Below are positions 26,172 to 34,640 of a DNA stretch of 46,455 nucleotides, in pieces (positions within the stretch are counted from its first letter, which is position 1; each line of letters begins with the position of its first letter). The stretch spans positions 1 through 46,455 of the forward strand of contig CAMDFL010000010.1 in assembly GCA_945897475.1 (NCBI GenBank). The letters are read 5' to 3'. The DNA is from Bordetella parapertussis (GTDB taxonomy: Bacteria; Pseudomonadota; Gammaproteobacteria; Burkholderiales; SG8-39). Both the position numbers and the translations under genes were made by a program. Under the pieces are notes generated by a model, which made no database searches, was not told the DNA's origin, and saw only the letters and a list, made by a program, of their open reading frames with translations.

Positions 26172-28360
26172 CGAAAAAACGGATAAAAAACCCCGGCGCA
26201 AGTAAGCCATCCGACCCGTGGTTTGAAAGGGAGTTGGAAAAATATTCCAAACCTATTCCAAGCCGGGAATTTATTATTGAGAATCTTTCAGAGATGGGGA
26301 TACCTGTCGATGAGGAGTCCCTCGCGACCCGGCTAAAAATAAAAGACGAGCAACAGCAGGCATTCTCTCGTCGCCTTGCCGCGATGGCGCGCGATGGACA
26401 GATACTTCGCAACCGCAAAGGCGCGCTTTTGATTGCGCAAAAGCTGGACCTTATCGCCGGCAAAATAATCGGCCATCCAGATGGATTCGGATTTCTTGTA
26501 GCTGATGAAGGTGGCGATGATCTTTTTATCGCTCCCCAGGAAATGCGCAAATTGATGCATGGCGACCGCGCGATGGTCAGGCCCTCGGGAGTGGACCGTC
26601 GCGGACGCAGGGAAGGCGTGGTTGTGGAGGTCACCGAACGTGCACACCAAAGTTTGGTGGGCCGCTTGCATCGTGATCGGGACTTCCTAATGGTCACGCC
26701 CTCGGATCGGCGCATTACCCATCAGATTCTTGTGGCGCAGAAAGATAGCGCAGGGGCGGAGCCGGGCCAGGTAGTGGTGGTCAAAATCTTGTCCAATCCC
26801 GCTTCGGATTCTATCGGGAGCAATCCATACAGTCCTCCGGTAGGCTGCATCGAGGAGATTCTGGGCAATGCCACCGATCCGGGAATGGAAATTGAAATTG
26901 CGTTGCGCAAACACGATTTGCCGTTCGAATTTTCGGTTAAGGCCACAGGCCTTGCCGATCATTATCCGAAAGAAGTAAGCCAGAGTGACTGGCTAGGTCG
27001 CGAGGACATTCGTTCATTGCCTCTGGTGACCATCGACGGCGAGACGGCGAGGGATTTCGATGACGCGGTCTATTGCCGGCGCGATGGCAAAGGATACCGT
27101 TTGCTTGTGGCGATTGCCGATGTCAGCTTCTACGTCCATCCCGACGATGCGCTCGACCGGGAAGCCCGTGAGCGCGGCAATTCGGTCTATTTCCCTCGCC
27201 GTGTTATCCCAATGCTGCCCGAGAGCTTGTCCAACGGCTTGTGCTCGCTGAAGCCAGAAGTTGATCGCCTCTGCGTGGTTTGCGATATGTCGCTAAATCC
27301 CCAGGGTGCGGTAAAGGAATACCGTTTTTACCCTGCGGTAATGCGTTCGCACGCCCGTCTGACCTATACACGCGTGGCTGCGGCACTGGCAGATAAATCC
27401 GGCGCTGTGGCCAAGGGCCTGGCGACACTGATGCCGCATCTGCTCTGCCTCGAGGAGGTTTATCTGGCCTTGGCCAATACCCGTGCAAAACGCGGCGCCA
27501 TTGATTTCGAGACTCAGGAAACACAGTTTGTTTTTGGCGCATCAGGCACCGTTGAGAGCATTGAGCGAGTGCAAAGAAATGACGCCCATCGGCTTATTGA
27601 AGAATGCATGCTGGCGGCCAACGTTTGCGCGGCCAATTTTCTGAAAGAAAATGAACACCCAACGCTATACCGCGTACACGAAGGACCGACACCTGAAAAA
27701 CTGAAAGCTTTGCGGGAATTTCTCAAGGGATTTGGACTGCAATTGGGTGGCGGCGACAAGCCGCGCCCGCTGGATTACGCCAAATTGCTGGCCTCCGTCA
27801 AAGACCGGCCCGACGTCGGCCTCTTGCAAACTGTAATGCTGCGTTCGCTGCGACAGGCGGTGTACAGCCCGGACAACGAGGGCCACTTTGGATTGGCGTT
27901 CGATGCCTATGCGCATTTCACTTCGCCAATCCGGCGTTATCCCGATCTGCTGGTGCATCGTGCTATCAAGGCGGTGATTGAGAAGCGACGCTACGGGGCA
28001 AATCAATGGGGCGAGGTCGGACGGCATTGCTCCGAAACCGAACGCAGGGCGGATGAGGCCACTCGCGAAGTCGATGCGTGGCTCAAATGCCATTACGTTC
28101 GTAACCGCGTCGGCGAGGAATTTGCCGGAACCATTACGGCGGCGACAGGGTTCGGGGTTTTCGTTGCCTTGGATGACCTTTATGTCGAAGGTCTGGTGCA
28201 TGTTTCGGAGCTCGGTCGCGATTATTTCCAGTTTGACGCGACCCGGCACCAGCTTTTGGGCGAGCGTACCGGGCAGAGATACCGGATCGGCGATAAGTTG
28301 CGCGTAAAAGTCGCTCGCGTTGACCTGGAAACCAGCCGTATAGAATTGGTACTGGCATGA
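26165..28360 (+). CDS. rnr: ribonuclease R
   Basis: This 3'-5' exoribonuclease degrades structured RNA and takes part in RNA quality control. The 731-residue protein has an N-terminal helix-turn-helix-like region with [12 protein letters not shown] and cold-shock domains with GFGFLVAD. The RNB catalytic domain contains [14 protein letters not shown] (the Mg-binding Asp cluster) and [19 protein letters not shown]. The C-terminal S1 domain includes [17 protein letters not shown]. The start is taken as the TTG at 26165 because no earlier start exists and the first ATG would remove conserved sequence. No ribosome site is visible, suggesting a leaderless message. The stop overlaps rlmB. Confidence 0.94.
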   Translation: MSTKKRIKNPGASKPSDPWFERELEKYSKPIPSREFIIENLSEMGIPVDEESLATRLKIKDEQQQAFSRRLAAMARDGQILRNRKGALLIAQKLDLIAGKIIGHPDGFGFLVADEGGDDLFIAPQEMRKLMHGDRAMVRPSGVDRRGRREGVVVEVTERAHQSLVGRLHRDRDFLMVTPSDRRITHQILVAQKDSAGAEPGQVVVVKILSNPASDSIGSNPYSPPVGCIEEILGNATDPGMEIEIALRKHDLPFEFSVKATGLADHYPKEVSQSDWLGREDIRSLPLVTIDGETARDFDDAVYCRRDGKGYRLLVAIADVSFYVHPDDALDREARERGNSVYFPRRVIPMLPESLSNGLCSLKPEVDRLCVVCDMSLNPQGAVKEYRFYPAVMRSHARLTYTRVAAALADKSGAVAKGLATLMPHLLCLEEVYLALANTRAKRGAIDFETQETQFVFGASGTVESIERVQRNDAHRLIEECMLAANVCAANFLKENEHPTLYRVHEGPTPEKLKALREFLKGFGLQLGGGDKPRPLDYAKLLASVKDRPDVGLLQTVMLRSLRQAVYSPDNEGHFGLAFDAYAHFTSPIRRYPDLLVHRAIKAVIEKRRYGANQWGEVGRHCSETERRADEATREVDAWLKCHYVRNRVGEEFAGTITAATGFGVFVALDDLYVEGLVHVSELGRDYFQFDATRHQLLGERTGQRYRIGDKLRVKVARVDLETSRIELVLA

Positions 28361-29106
28361 CGCCCAAACGCGTTGTGGTCGGGTTTCACGCCGTGATGGG
28401 ACGTCTGCGAGCCGACCCGAAATCCATCAACGAAATCCTGCTCGATGGGAAACGCGCCGACCCTCGTGCTCAGGGATTGATCGACGTCGCAAAAGAACGT
28501 GGTGTGCGCCTGCTAAGGGTCGATGAGCAACGATTGGCCGGCCTGGCGTCCGCCGCCCATCATCAAGGGGTAGTGGCAATTGTTGATGCGCAAACGTCGC
28601 AGGAAAGCCTGGAAGACTTGCTCGATCGAATTGGCGTGCCGCCGGTGTTGCTGGTGCTCGATGGCGTTACCGATCCGCGTAATTTGGGCGCCTGTTTGCG
28701 GGTGGCAGATGCGGCGGGGGTTCATGCCGTCATAGTGCCACGCGACCGGGCAGCCGGTATCAACGCTACCGTCTCAAAAGTGGCAAGTGGCGCTGCCGAA
28801 ACGCTGCCGTATTACATGGTGACAAACCTGGCTCGTACCCTGGATGACTTGAAGGATCGCAATATCTGGATCGTAGGTACCGACGCCGAAGCAGCAAGCG
28901 ACTTGTATAAGGCAGAGTTACCCGAATCCATTGCCTGGGTTCTCGGCGCGGAAGGCGAAGGTATGCGCCGCCTGACGCGCGAACGCTGCGATTTATTGGT
29001 GCGAATTCCGATGCTGGGACAGGTGCAAAGTCTGAATGTGTCGGTTGCGGCCGGTGTTTGCCTGTTCGAATCTGTTCGTCGACGGCCTGCATCGTTGGAG
29101 GACTAG
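28357..29106 (+). CDS. rlmB: 23S rRNA (guanosine-2'-O-)-methyltransferase RlmB
   Basis: RlmB is a SpoU-family SPOUT methyltransferase modifying G2251 in the 23S rRNA P loop. The 249-residue protein has an N-terminal L30e-like substrate domain (to about 80) with VVGFHAVMGRLRADP. The knotted catalytic domain carries motif 1 LDGVTDPRNLGACLRVADAAGVHAV, motif 2 WVLGAEGEGM and motif 3 IPMLGQVQSLNVSVAAGV. The ATG overlaps the rnr stop (ATGA), a conserved pairing. Confidence 0.96.
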   Translation: MTPKRVVVGFHAVMGRLRADPKSINEILLDGKRADPRAQGLIDVAKERGVRLLRVDEQRLAGLASAAHHQGVVAIVDAQTSQESLEDLLDRIGVPPVLLVLDGVTDPRNLGACLRVADAAGVHAVIVPRDRAAGINATVSKVASGAAETLPYYMVTNLARTLDDLKDRNIWIVGTDAEAASDLYKAELPESIAWVLGAEGEGMRRLTRERCDLLVRIPMLGQVQSLNVSVAAGVCLFESVRRRPASLED

Positions 29107-29249
29107 GTGCATACAAACGCAGCCTACAAACGTAAATTGTACGAGTTTGCTGCGGCCGCGATTTCGTCTCGATTTCATCTTCCTGTGAATGAATGGGTGT
29201 TGCAGTGACTGCTGGTAGTGGGTAGTTGTGCTTGGTTGTCGTCATTGGT

Positions 29250-29278
29250 TTGCTGCTACACCTCGAATTCGATATAAT
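29250..29278 (+). promoter_or_regulatory. promoter of the rpsF-priB-rpsR-rplI operon
   Basis: TTGCTG (29250-29255), a 17-base spacer and a perfect TATAAT (29273-29278) form the clearest sigma-70 promoter in the window. It leaves a leader of about 100 bases before rpsF. That leader could hold the S6:S18 autoregulatory binding structure known for this operon, but I cannot confirm the fold by eye. The preceding part of the 279-base gap after rlmB (29107-29249) holds only a short repeated TACAAACG (29112 and 29125). Confidence 0.7.
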
Positions 29279-29385
29279 TCAAAACGTTAGAACAGAGTTG
29301 GCCCGGAAGTCTGCGGCTGGCTGATTTTTTTCAACCCTGCCTCACCGCGTCGCATCACGGGAGGCACAACCCATAGGGAGACTGC

Positions 29386-29784
29386 ATGCGGCATTACGAA
29401 ATAGTTTTTATCGTCCATCCGGACCAGAGTGAGCAGGTTCCGGCCATGATCGAGCGTTACCGTACCTCGGTGACCGTGCGAAGTGGAAAAATCCATCGCC
29501 TTGAGGATTGGGGTCGCCGCCAAATGGCCTATCCTGTCCAGAAGATGCACAAGGCGCATTACGTCCTCATGAACATCGAATGCGATCAGGAAACTCTGGT
29601 TGAACTGGAGCACGCGTTCAAGTTCAACGACGCAGTGCTGCGGCATTTGATTGTCAAGATGGATCGGGCTTGGATTACGCCATCTCCCATGATGAAGGAT
29701 GAGAAGGCCAAATCGGTATTGGGAACTTCCGTGCCGCGCGAGGCCGAATCCGCCAAACCTGCTGAGGTCGCCCAGCCAGCCTAG
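29386..29784 (+). CDS. rpsF: 30S ribosomal protein S6
   Basis: S6 sits on the 30S platform and binds S18. The 132-residue protein has the family opening [24 protein letters not shown] and the conserved [16 protein letters not shown] and [15 protein letters not shown] blocks. The C-terminal tail (about 100-132) is low-complexity, rich in Ala, Glu, Lys and Pro, as is usual. GGGAG precedes the ATG. It is the first gene of a four-gene ribosomal/replication operon. Confidence 0.97.
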   Translation: MRHYEIVFIVHPDQSEQVPAMIERYRTSVTVRSGKIHRLEDWGRRQMAYPVQKMHKAHYVLMNIECDQETLVELEHAFKFNDAVLRHLIVKMDRAWITPSPMMKDEKAKSVLGTSVPREAESAKPAEVAQPA

Positions 29785-29793
29785 GGCGCTACA

Positions 29794-30102
29794 TTGGAAA
29801 ACTTGATCGTTATCCAGGGAAATCTGATTGAATCTGACGCGCTGAGATTCACGCCTGCCGGAGTACCAATCCTTAAATTCCGATTGACACACCGCTCAAA
29901 CCAGAGCGAAGCCGGTGGGGAGAGGGAAGTCGGGTGTGAAGTAGATGCAGTGGCTTTCGAGGCGCAGGCCCGTTTGTTGGCGTCGGCTAAAATGGGCGCG
30001 ACAGTGAAGATTCATGGGTTTCTGGATCGCAAAACGAAGACCGGGCGTGCTTTAGTACTTCACGCCAATCAAATCGAATTCGTAGTTACGAAAAAAATTT
30101 AG
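29794..30102 (+). CDS. priB: primosomal replication protein N (PriB)
   Basis: PriB is an OB-fold single-stranded DNA-binding protein of the PriA restart primosome. The 102-residue protein has ENLIVIQGNLIESDALRFTPAGVPILKFRLTHRS and a C-terminal KTKTGRALVLHANQIE strand. The start is TTG with AGGG upstream. Its location between rpsF and rpsR is diagnostic, and the gene is an SSB paralogue found mainly in beta- and gammaproteobacteria. Here dnaB follows in the same neighbourhood. Confidence 0.93.
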   Translation: MENLIVIQGNLIESDALRFTPAGVPILKFRLTHRSNQSEAGGEREVGCEVDAVAFEAQARLLASAKMGATVKIHGFLDRKTKTGRALVLHANQIEFVVTKKI

Positions 30103-30111
30103 GAGAGCAGT

Positions 30112-30411
30112 ATGGCAACTTATGGAAGAGGTCCTACCCGCAATGCCAAAGGGGCAAAAGGGAAAGGTAAAAAAGATAACAAGACCAAAGGTGCGCTGTT
30201 CAAGCGCCGCAAGTTCTGCCGCTTCACGGTAGACAAAGCCGAGTGGATCGATTACAAGGATATCGATATTCTCAAGGACTTTATCGGTGAAAACGGCAAG
30301 ATCATTCCCGCGCGGATTACTGGCACCAAAACCGGATATCAACGCCAGTTGTCGGAAGCGATCAAGCGGTCACGCTTCCTGGCACTAATGCCGTTTACAG
30401 ACCTGCATTGA
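30112..30411 (+). CDS. rpsR: 30S ribosomal protein S18
   Basis: S18 binds with S6 on the 30S platform. The 99-residue protein has the core [28 protein letters not shown] and [31 protein letters not shown]. It is about 24 residues longer than E. coli S18 because of a Lys/Gly-rich N-terminal extension ([14 protein letters not shown]), seen in many betaproteobacteria. AGGAG lies 7 bases before the ATG. Confidence 0.97.
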   Translation: MATYGRGPTRNAKGAKGKGKKDNKTKGALFKRRKFCRFTVDKAEWIDYKDIDILKDFIGENGKIIPARITGTKTGYQRQLSEAIKRSRFLALMPFTDLH

Positions 30412-30422
30412 AAGGCTGAATC

Positions 30423-30878
30423 ATGCAGATCATTCTTCTGGAAAAAATCGTCAATCTTGGTGTGCTCGGCGACGTGGTCAAGGTCAAGGACGGCTATGCG
30501 CGTAACTTTCTGATCCCGACGGGAAAGGCAAAGCGTGCCACCCCCGTCAATCTGGCCGAATTCGAGAAACGCCGCGCCGAACTTGAAACGGTGCAATCTG
30601 CCGCTCTCGCCAGCGCTCAGGAAAAGGGCGCTCGTCTGGATGGCCTGATGATTCAGATCTCGCAAAAAGCGGGCGTAGATGGCCGATTGTTCGGTTCTGT
30701 CACCAGCATTGATATTGTGGAGTCGCTCAAAGCGCAAGGATTCGAAATCGAGCGCAGCATGGTACGACTGCCGCAAGGGCCCTTGAAGCTAGTAGGTGAC
30801 CACGAATTGTCCGTGGCGCTGCATTCCGATGTGGTGGTGCAGATCAAGGTGTCGGTTTTAGGCGAAACCCAGCAATAG
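30423..30878 (+). CDS. rplI: 50S ribosomal protein L9
   Basis: L9 binds 23S rRNA near L1 and helps keep reading frame. The 151-residue protein has the N-terminal L9 signature [18 protein letters not shown], then [20 protein letters not shown] long connecting helix (about 40-75) and a C-terminal domain containing [15 protein letters not shown] follow. It is the last gene of the operon, followed by a strong intrinsic terminator. Confidence 0.97.
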   Translation: MQIILLEKIVNLGVLGDVVKVKDGYARNFLIPTGKAKRATPVNLAEFEKRRAELETVQSAALASAQEKGARLDGLMIQISQKAGVDGRLFGSVTSIDIVESLKAQGFEIERSMVRLPQGPLKLVGDHELSVALHSDVVVQIKVSVLGETQQ

Positions 30879-30898
30879 CAAGGGGTATTCTCCATGCT

Positions 30899-30928
30899 TA
30901 AAAAAGCCCGCTCCTGCGGGCTTTTTTT
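30899..30928 (+). terminator. rho-independent terminator after rplI
   Basis: GCCCGC (30906-30911), loop TCCT and GCGGGC (30916-30921) form a 6-bp GC stem. It is flanked by six As and followed by seven Ts, so the stem can extend as A-T pairs. This ends the rpsF-rplI operon and, being nearly symmetric, might also work on the other strand. Confidence 0.93.
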
Positions 30929-30951
30929 ATCCCGTGATCTCGCTCTACTGA

Positions 30952-30959
30952 TATAGAAT
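30952..30959 (+). promoter_or_regulatory. -10-like element just before dnaB
   Basis: TATAGAAT contains two overlapping -10-like hexamers (TATAGA, TAGAAT). It ends 9 bases before the dnaB ATG. No -35 match and no Shine-Dalgarno sequence are present. Initiation 6-8 bases downstream would give an almost leaderless dnaB message. Confidence 0.35.
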
Positions 30960-30968
30960 TTCCCCAAA

Positions 30969-32357
30969 ATGAGCTCTGTACTTCAAACCGCCAATACTGA
31001 CCCGGCACTGATTGCGCTGCGGGTGCCGCCACATTCAATCGAAGCGGAGCAATCGGTCCTGGGTGGATTGTTGTTGGATAACACCGCGTTTGATCGCATC
31101 GCGGATGTGCTGGGCGAGAACGATTTCTACCGCGACGATCATCGACGTATCTGGCGACATATCTCCCGCTTAATCCAGCATGGTAAGCCGGCCGATGTGA
31201 TCACCGTCGAGGAGTCCTTGAAGGGTAGCGATGACAAGGATCGCACCGGCGGATTGTCCTATCTTGGCGCGCTGGCCCAGAACACGCCATCTGCCCATAA
31301 CATCAAGCGCTACGCCGAGATCGTTCGCGAGCGCGCCATCATGCGCCGACTTGTCCAGGTTGGCGTCGAAATTTCCGATACCGCGCTCAATCCCCATGGC
31401 AAGGAAATTGGACAATTGCTGGACGAGGCTGAATCCAAGGTATTCGAGATAGCCGAGGCAGGGGCGCGAGGTCGCCAGGGATTCATTCCCATTCAGCCCT
31501 TGCTGACTCAGGTTATGGAGCGGGTTGATATGCTCTATCACCAGGACAATCCTTCCGAAGTAACCGGCGTGCCCAGCGGATACACCGATCTGGACCGTAA
31601 AACTGCGGGCATGCAGCCAGGGGATCTGATCATCCTTGCGGGTCGGCCCAGTATGGGCAAGACAGCGCTCGCTCTTAATATTGGCGAGCATGTGGCGGTG
31701 GATAACGGCTTGCCTGTGGCGGTGTTCAGCATGGAAATGTCGGGACCCCAGTTGGCGATGCGACTGCTTGGTTCCGTGGGTAAATTGGATCAGCACAGGC
31801 TTCGTACCGGGCGCCTAACGGATGATGATTGGCATCGGCTAACGACTGCGGTGGGAAAATTGCAGGATGCGCCGATTCATATTGATGAGACCCCTGCGTT
31901 GAATTCGCTGGAAGTTCGCGCACGCGCACGGCGACTGCATCGCCAATACGGCAAGCTCGGCTTGATCATTATCGACTATCTTCAACTCATGAGTTCGACA
32001 GGGCAGGGGGAGAATCGCGCCACGGAACTCTCGGAAATATCGCGCTCGATGAAAGCCTTGGCCAAGGAGTTGAATGTTCCAGTGATCGCGCTATCGCAGC
32101 TTAATCGCGCCCTGGAGCAAAGAACCGACAGGCGTCCGATAATGTCCGATTTGCGCGAATCCGGCGCGCTTGAGCAGGACGCCGATCTGATTCTTTTCAT
32201 CTATCGAGATGTGGTCTACAACGCAGCCACGGCGGAACCGGGAAAAGCCGAGATTATTATTGCCAAGCAGCGTAACGGCCCCATTGGAATGGTGCCACTG
32301 AGTTTTCTCGGAGAACACACGCGTTTCGAGAACTATGCATCCTCAGGCGGCTATTGA
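30969..32357 (+). CDS. dnaB: replicative DNA helicase DnaB
   Basis: DnaB is the hexameric 5'-3' helicase at the replication fork. The 462-residue protein has an N-terminal DnaB domain with PPHSIEAEQSVLGGLLLD. The RecA-like motor carries Walker A GRPSMGKTA (225-233), Walker B LIIIDYLQLM and the arginine-finger region MSDLRESGALEQDAD. No intein is present. The ATG at 30969 gives the family start but has no ribosome site. It follows the rplI terminator, so it is transcribed separately. Confidence 0.97.
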   Translation: MSSVLQTANTDPALIALRVPPHSIEAEQSVLGGLLLDNTAFDRIADVLGENDFYRDDHRRIWRHISRLIQHGKPADVITVEESLKGSDDKDRTGGLSYLGALAQNTPSAHNIKRYAEIVRERAIMRRLVQVGVEISDTALNPHGKEIGQLLDEAESKVFEIAEAGARGRQGFIPIQPLLTQVMERVDMLYHQDNPSEVTGVPSGYTDLDRKTAGMQPGDLIILAGRPSMGKTALALNIGEHVAVDNGLPVAVFSMEMSGPQLAMRLLGSVGKLDQHRLRTGRLTDDDWHRLTTAVGKLQDAPIHIDETPALNSLEVRARARRLHRQYGKLGLIIIDYLQLMSSTGQGENRATELSEISRSMKALAKELNVPVIALSQLNRALEQRTDRRPIMSDLRESGALEQDADLILFIYRDVVYNAATAEPGKAEIIIAKQRNGPIGMVPLSFLGEHTRFENYASSGGY

Positions 32358-32410
32358 ATTTAAAAATACCGGTGTTCCAGGCGCACACCAATACTAAAAA
32401 GAGAACTCAC

Positions 32411-33937
32411 ATGAACGCAGGCGAACGACTAACACCTCAGATCAGGGAAATTGGCCACTTTATCGGCGGCAAGCATGTGCGAGGTGAGAGTGGCCGTTTT
32501 GGAGAGATATTCAATCCAACTTTGGGTGCGCAAACCGGCAAGGTAGCACTTGCAAGCAAAGTGGAGACGGAAAAAGCGATTGCGGACGCATATTCCGCCT
32601 TCCCCGAATGGGCGAATACTTCGCCGTTGACGCGCGCGCGTGTGATGTTTCGCTTCAAGGAGTTGATTGAGAAAAATATGGAGGAGCTGATGATGTTGGT
32701 AGCCTCCGAGCATGGCAAGGTTCTCTCCGATGCCAAGGGGTCGATCCAGCGCGGTTTGGAAGTGGTCGAATTCGCATGCGGCATTCCCCACCTTCTCAAA
32801 GGCGAGTATTCCGATAGCGTGTCCTCGGGAATGGACGTGTACTCGATGCGCCAAGCACTTGGCGTATGCGCCGGCATCACTCCGTTTAATTTTCCCGCCA
32901 TGGTACCTATGTGGATGTTTCCCATGGCGATTGCCTGTGGCAATACTTTCATACTCAAGCCCTCGGAAAAAGATCCTTCCTGCCCCATGCGCCTGGCCGA
33001 ATTGATGCTGGAAGCAGGTGCGCCACCTGGGGTGCTCAACGTGCTCAATGGCGACAAGGAATCCGTGGACACTTTATTGACCGATCCTCGTGTCCAGGCG
33101 GTGAGTTTCGTCGGCTCGACGCCTATCGCCAGACATGTTTTTTCCACAGCGTCGCTCAATGGCAAGCGGGTTCAATCCATGGGGGGCGCCAAGAATCATA
33201 TGGTGGTGATGCCCGATGCCGATATTGATTCAGCGGCCGAAGCATTGATGGGCGCGGCCTATGGATCGGCGGGAGAACGTTGCATGGCCATCTCAGTCGC
33301 GGTACCTGTCACGCAGAGAACCGCCAACCAGTTGATCGAAGCAATGGCGCCTCGTGTGAGGGCATTGAAAATCGGGGCATCAACCGATCATGCCTCTGAA
33401 ATGGGGCCATTGGTTACCAAGGTTCATCGCGACAAGGTTAAAAGTTACGTTGATCTGGGCGTGATGGAAGGGGCTTCACTGGTAGTCGACGGAAGGGAAT
33501 TTCGGCAGGCCGATAATCCCAATGGGTTCTTTCTTGGGGCCTGCCTGTTCGACAACGTCGGCCGCGACATGAGAATCTACAAAGAGGAAATTTTCGGGCC
33601 GGTGCTATCGGTGGTGCGTGCCCAGAATTTCGAGGAGGCATTGTCTCTCCCCGATGAGCATGAATATGGCAATGGTGTTGCGATCTTCACCCGCAATGGC
33701 GATGTCGCCCGCAATTTCGCGAATAAAGTCCAGTGCGGCATGGTCGGGATCAACGTGCCAATCCCAGTCCCGCTCTCGTTTCACACTTTTGGCGGCTGGA
33801 AAAACTCCATGTTTGGTGACATGAATCAGCATGGGCCGGAGGGTGTGCGGTTCTATACTCGGGTCAAGACCGTCACTGCCCGTTGGCGGGAAGGCGTCGC
33901 TCCGAAGGCCGATTTTGGGATGCCTCTTTCCAGATAA
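32411..33937 (+). CDS. mmsA: CoA-acylating methylmalonate-semialdehyde dehydrogenase
   Basis: MmsA oxidises methylmalonate semialdehyde to propionyl-CoA (and malonate semialdehyde to acetyl-CoA) at the end of valine, thymine or inositol breakdown. The 508-residue aldehyde dehydrogenase has ITPFNFPAMVPMWMFP (N160), the catalytic Cys C291 in GSAGERCMAISV, and SMGGAKNH where hydrolytic ALDHs have a Glu-containing motif, as expected for CoA-dependent members. The ATG at 32411 is preferred over a TTG overlapping dnaB. Its product feeds the methylcitrate genes on the opposite strand 3 kb away. Confidence 0.93.
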   Translation: MNAGERLTPQIREIGHFIGGKHVRGESGRFGEIFNPTLGAQTGKVALASKVETEKAIADAYSAFPEWANTSPLTRARVMFRFKELIEKNMEELMMLVASEHGKVLSDAKGSIQRGLEVVEFACGIPHLLKGEYSDSVSSGMDVYSMRQALGVCAGITPFNFPAMVPMWMFPMAIACGNTFILKPSEKDPSCPMRLAELMLEAGAPPGVLNVLNGDKESVDTLLTDPRVQAVSFVGSTPIARHVFSTASLNGKRVQSMGGAKNHMVVMPDADIDSAAEALMGAAYGSAGERCMAISVAVPVTQRTANQLIEAMAPRVRALKIGASTDHASEMGPLVTKVHRDKVKSYVDLGVMEGASLVVDGREFRQADNPNGFFLGACLFDNVGRDMRIYKEEIFGPVLSVVRAQNFEEALSLPDEHEYGNGVAIFTRNGDVARNFANKVQCGMVGINVPIPVPLSFHTFGGWKNSMFGDMNQHGPEGVRFYTRVKTVTARWREGVAPKADFGMPLSR

Positions 33938-33957
33938 TTGCGGCTGACAATCCCCGT

Positions 33958-33996
33958 CTTTAAATTCCTCCTTTAAATCGCTTCTTTAGAACTTGT
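33958..33996. repeat. 13-bp tandem triplicate after mmsA
   Basis: CTTTAAATTCCTC, CTTTAAATCGCTT and CTTTAGAACTTGT follow one another at 33958, 33971 and 33984. Their TAA, TAA and TAG triplets fall in all three frames because 13 is not a multiple of 3. The array begins 21 bases after the mmsA stop in the gap between the convergent mmsA and lipoprotein genes, where no terminator hairpin is obvious. Confidence 0.8.
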
Positions 33997-34043
33997 ACTC
34001 CTACAGGGGGCGTTTCGAAGCACCAAAACAAACCGCTCGTCGT

Positions 34044-34514
34044 TCAGGGCTGATTGGATTCATTCTGGGGAATATCTTCCTCAGATTTCGATGCGTATTT
34101 GAAGCGTCCGGCATTGTCGAAATGCGCGTTAAAAAACATGCGTCGGTTGAATTCCATATAGCGCCAACTGATCACTTCCTCGGAAATATTGGCATATATC
34201 GAAATTTCAGCGTGACGGCTGAGTTCGCGTTTGACCTCATCAATGCTCATGCCGGTTTTCAAGCGCGCGAAGTGAGCCTCAGTTAGCAGTTGCTCGACAC
34301 TTCGCACCACACCATCCTTGCCTAGGGTTACTCGCCAGTTTTCGTATCCCATAGGAGCACGAGGAAAATCCAGAACCCGACTTCCATCGGGCAACAGGCG
34401 TTGTTCCGCAGCTTGCCCAAAATAAGCGGTGACATCGGACTCTTTGCTGGTGCCAGGCACCAGGCTCGCACATCCAGCGATTGAAATGAGCAGTACCGAA
34501 AGTAATGATTTCAT
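34044..34514 (-). CDS. SmpA/OmlA-like outer-membrane lipoprotein
   Basis: This 156-residue predicted lipoprotein starts MKSLLSVLLISIAGC, with lipobox IAGC and lipid Cys at residue 15, and has a strong AAGGAGG ribosome site 8 bases upstream. The mature part contains two similar segments. The second (LKTGMSIDEVKRELSRHAEI) looks like the BamE/SmpA-OmlA motif in which GMs-x-x-E-V precedes a helix. Charged low-complexity residues end the protein. Related lipoproteins are common in betaproteobacteria. A longer in-frame start at 34607 would bury the signal and is unlikely. The function is unknown, perhaps envelope maintenance; the upstream neighbour is acnA. Confidence 0.8.
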   Translation of the reverse strand: MKSLLSVLLISIAGCASLVPGTSKESDVTAYFGQAAEQRLLPDGSRVLDFPRAPMGYENWRVTLGKDGVVRSVEQLLTEAHFARLKTGMSIDEVKRELSRHAEISIYANISEEVISWRYMEFNRRMFFNAHFDNAGRFKYASKSEEDIPQNESNQP

Positions 34515-34593
34515 GGCTTGTCCTCCTTGATCCGGCAAACAGACGCTGAGCCATATTATTCTGAAAAACTGCGCTGTACAAATGCGTGAATGC

Positions 34594-34617
34594 AAAACTC
34601 CCGGCACAGGCCAGGAG
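34594..34617 (-). terminator. possible intrinsic terminator after acnA
   Basis: In minus orientation CTCCTGGC (34610-34617), loop CTGT and GCCGGGAG (34598-34605) give an 8-bp stem with one G-T pair, followed by TTTT. It lies between acnA and the lipoprotein gene, so it probably ends the mdh-prp-acnA transcript. The short U tract keeps confidence moderate. Confidence 0.55.
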
Positions 34618-34640
34618 TCAGGTACGGCAAATATTCAGCT

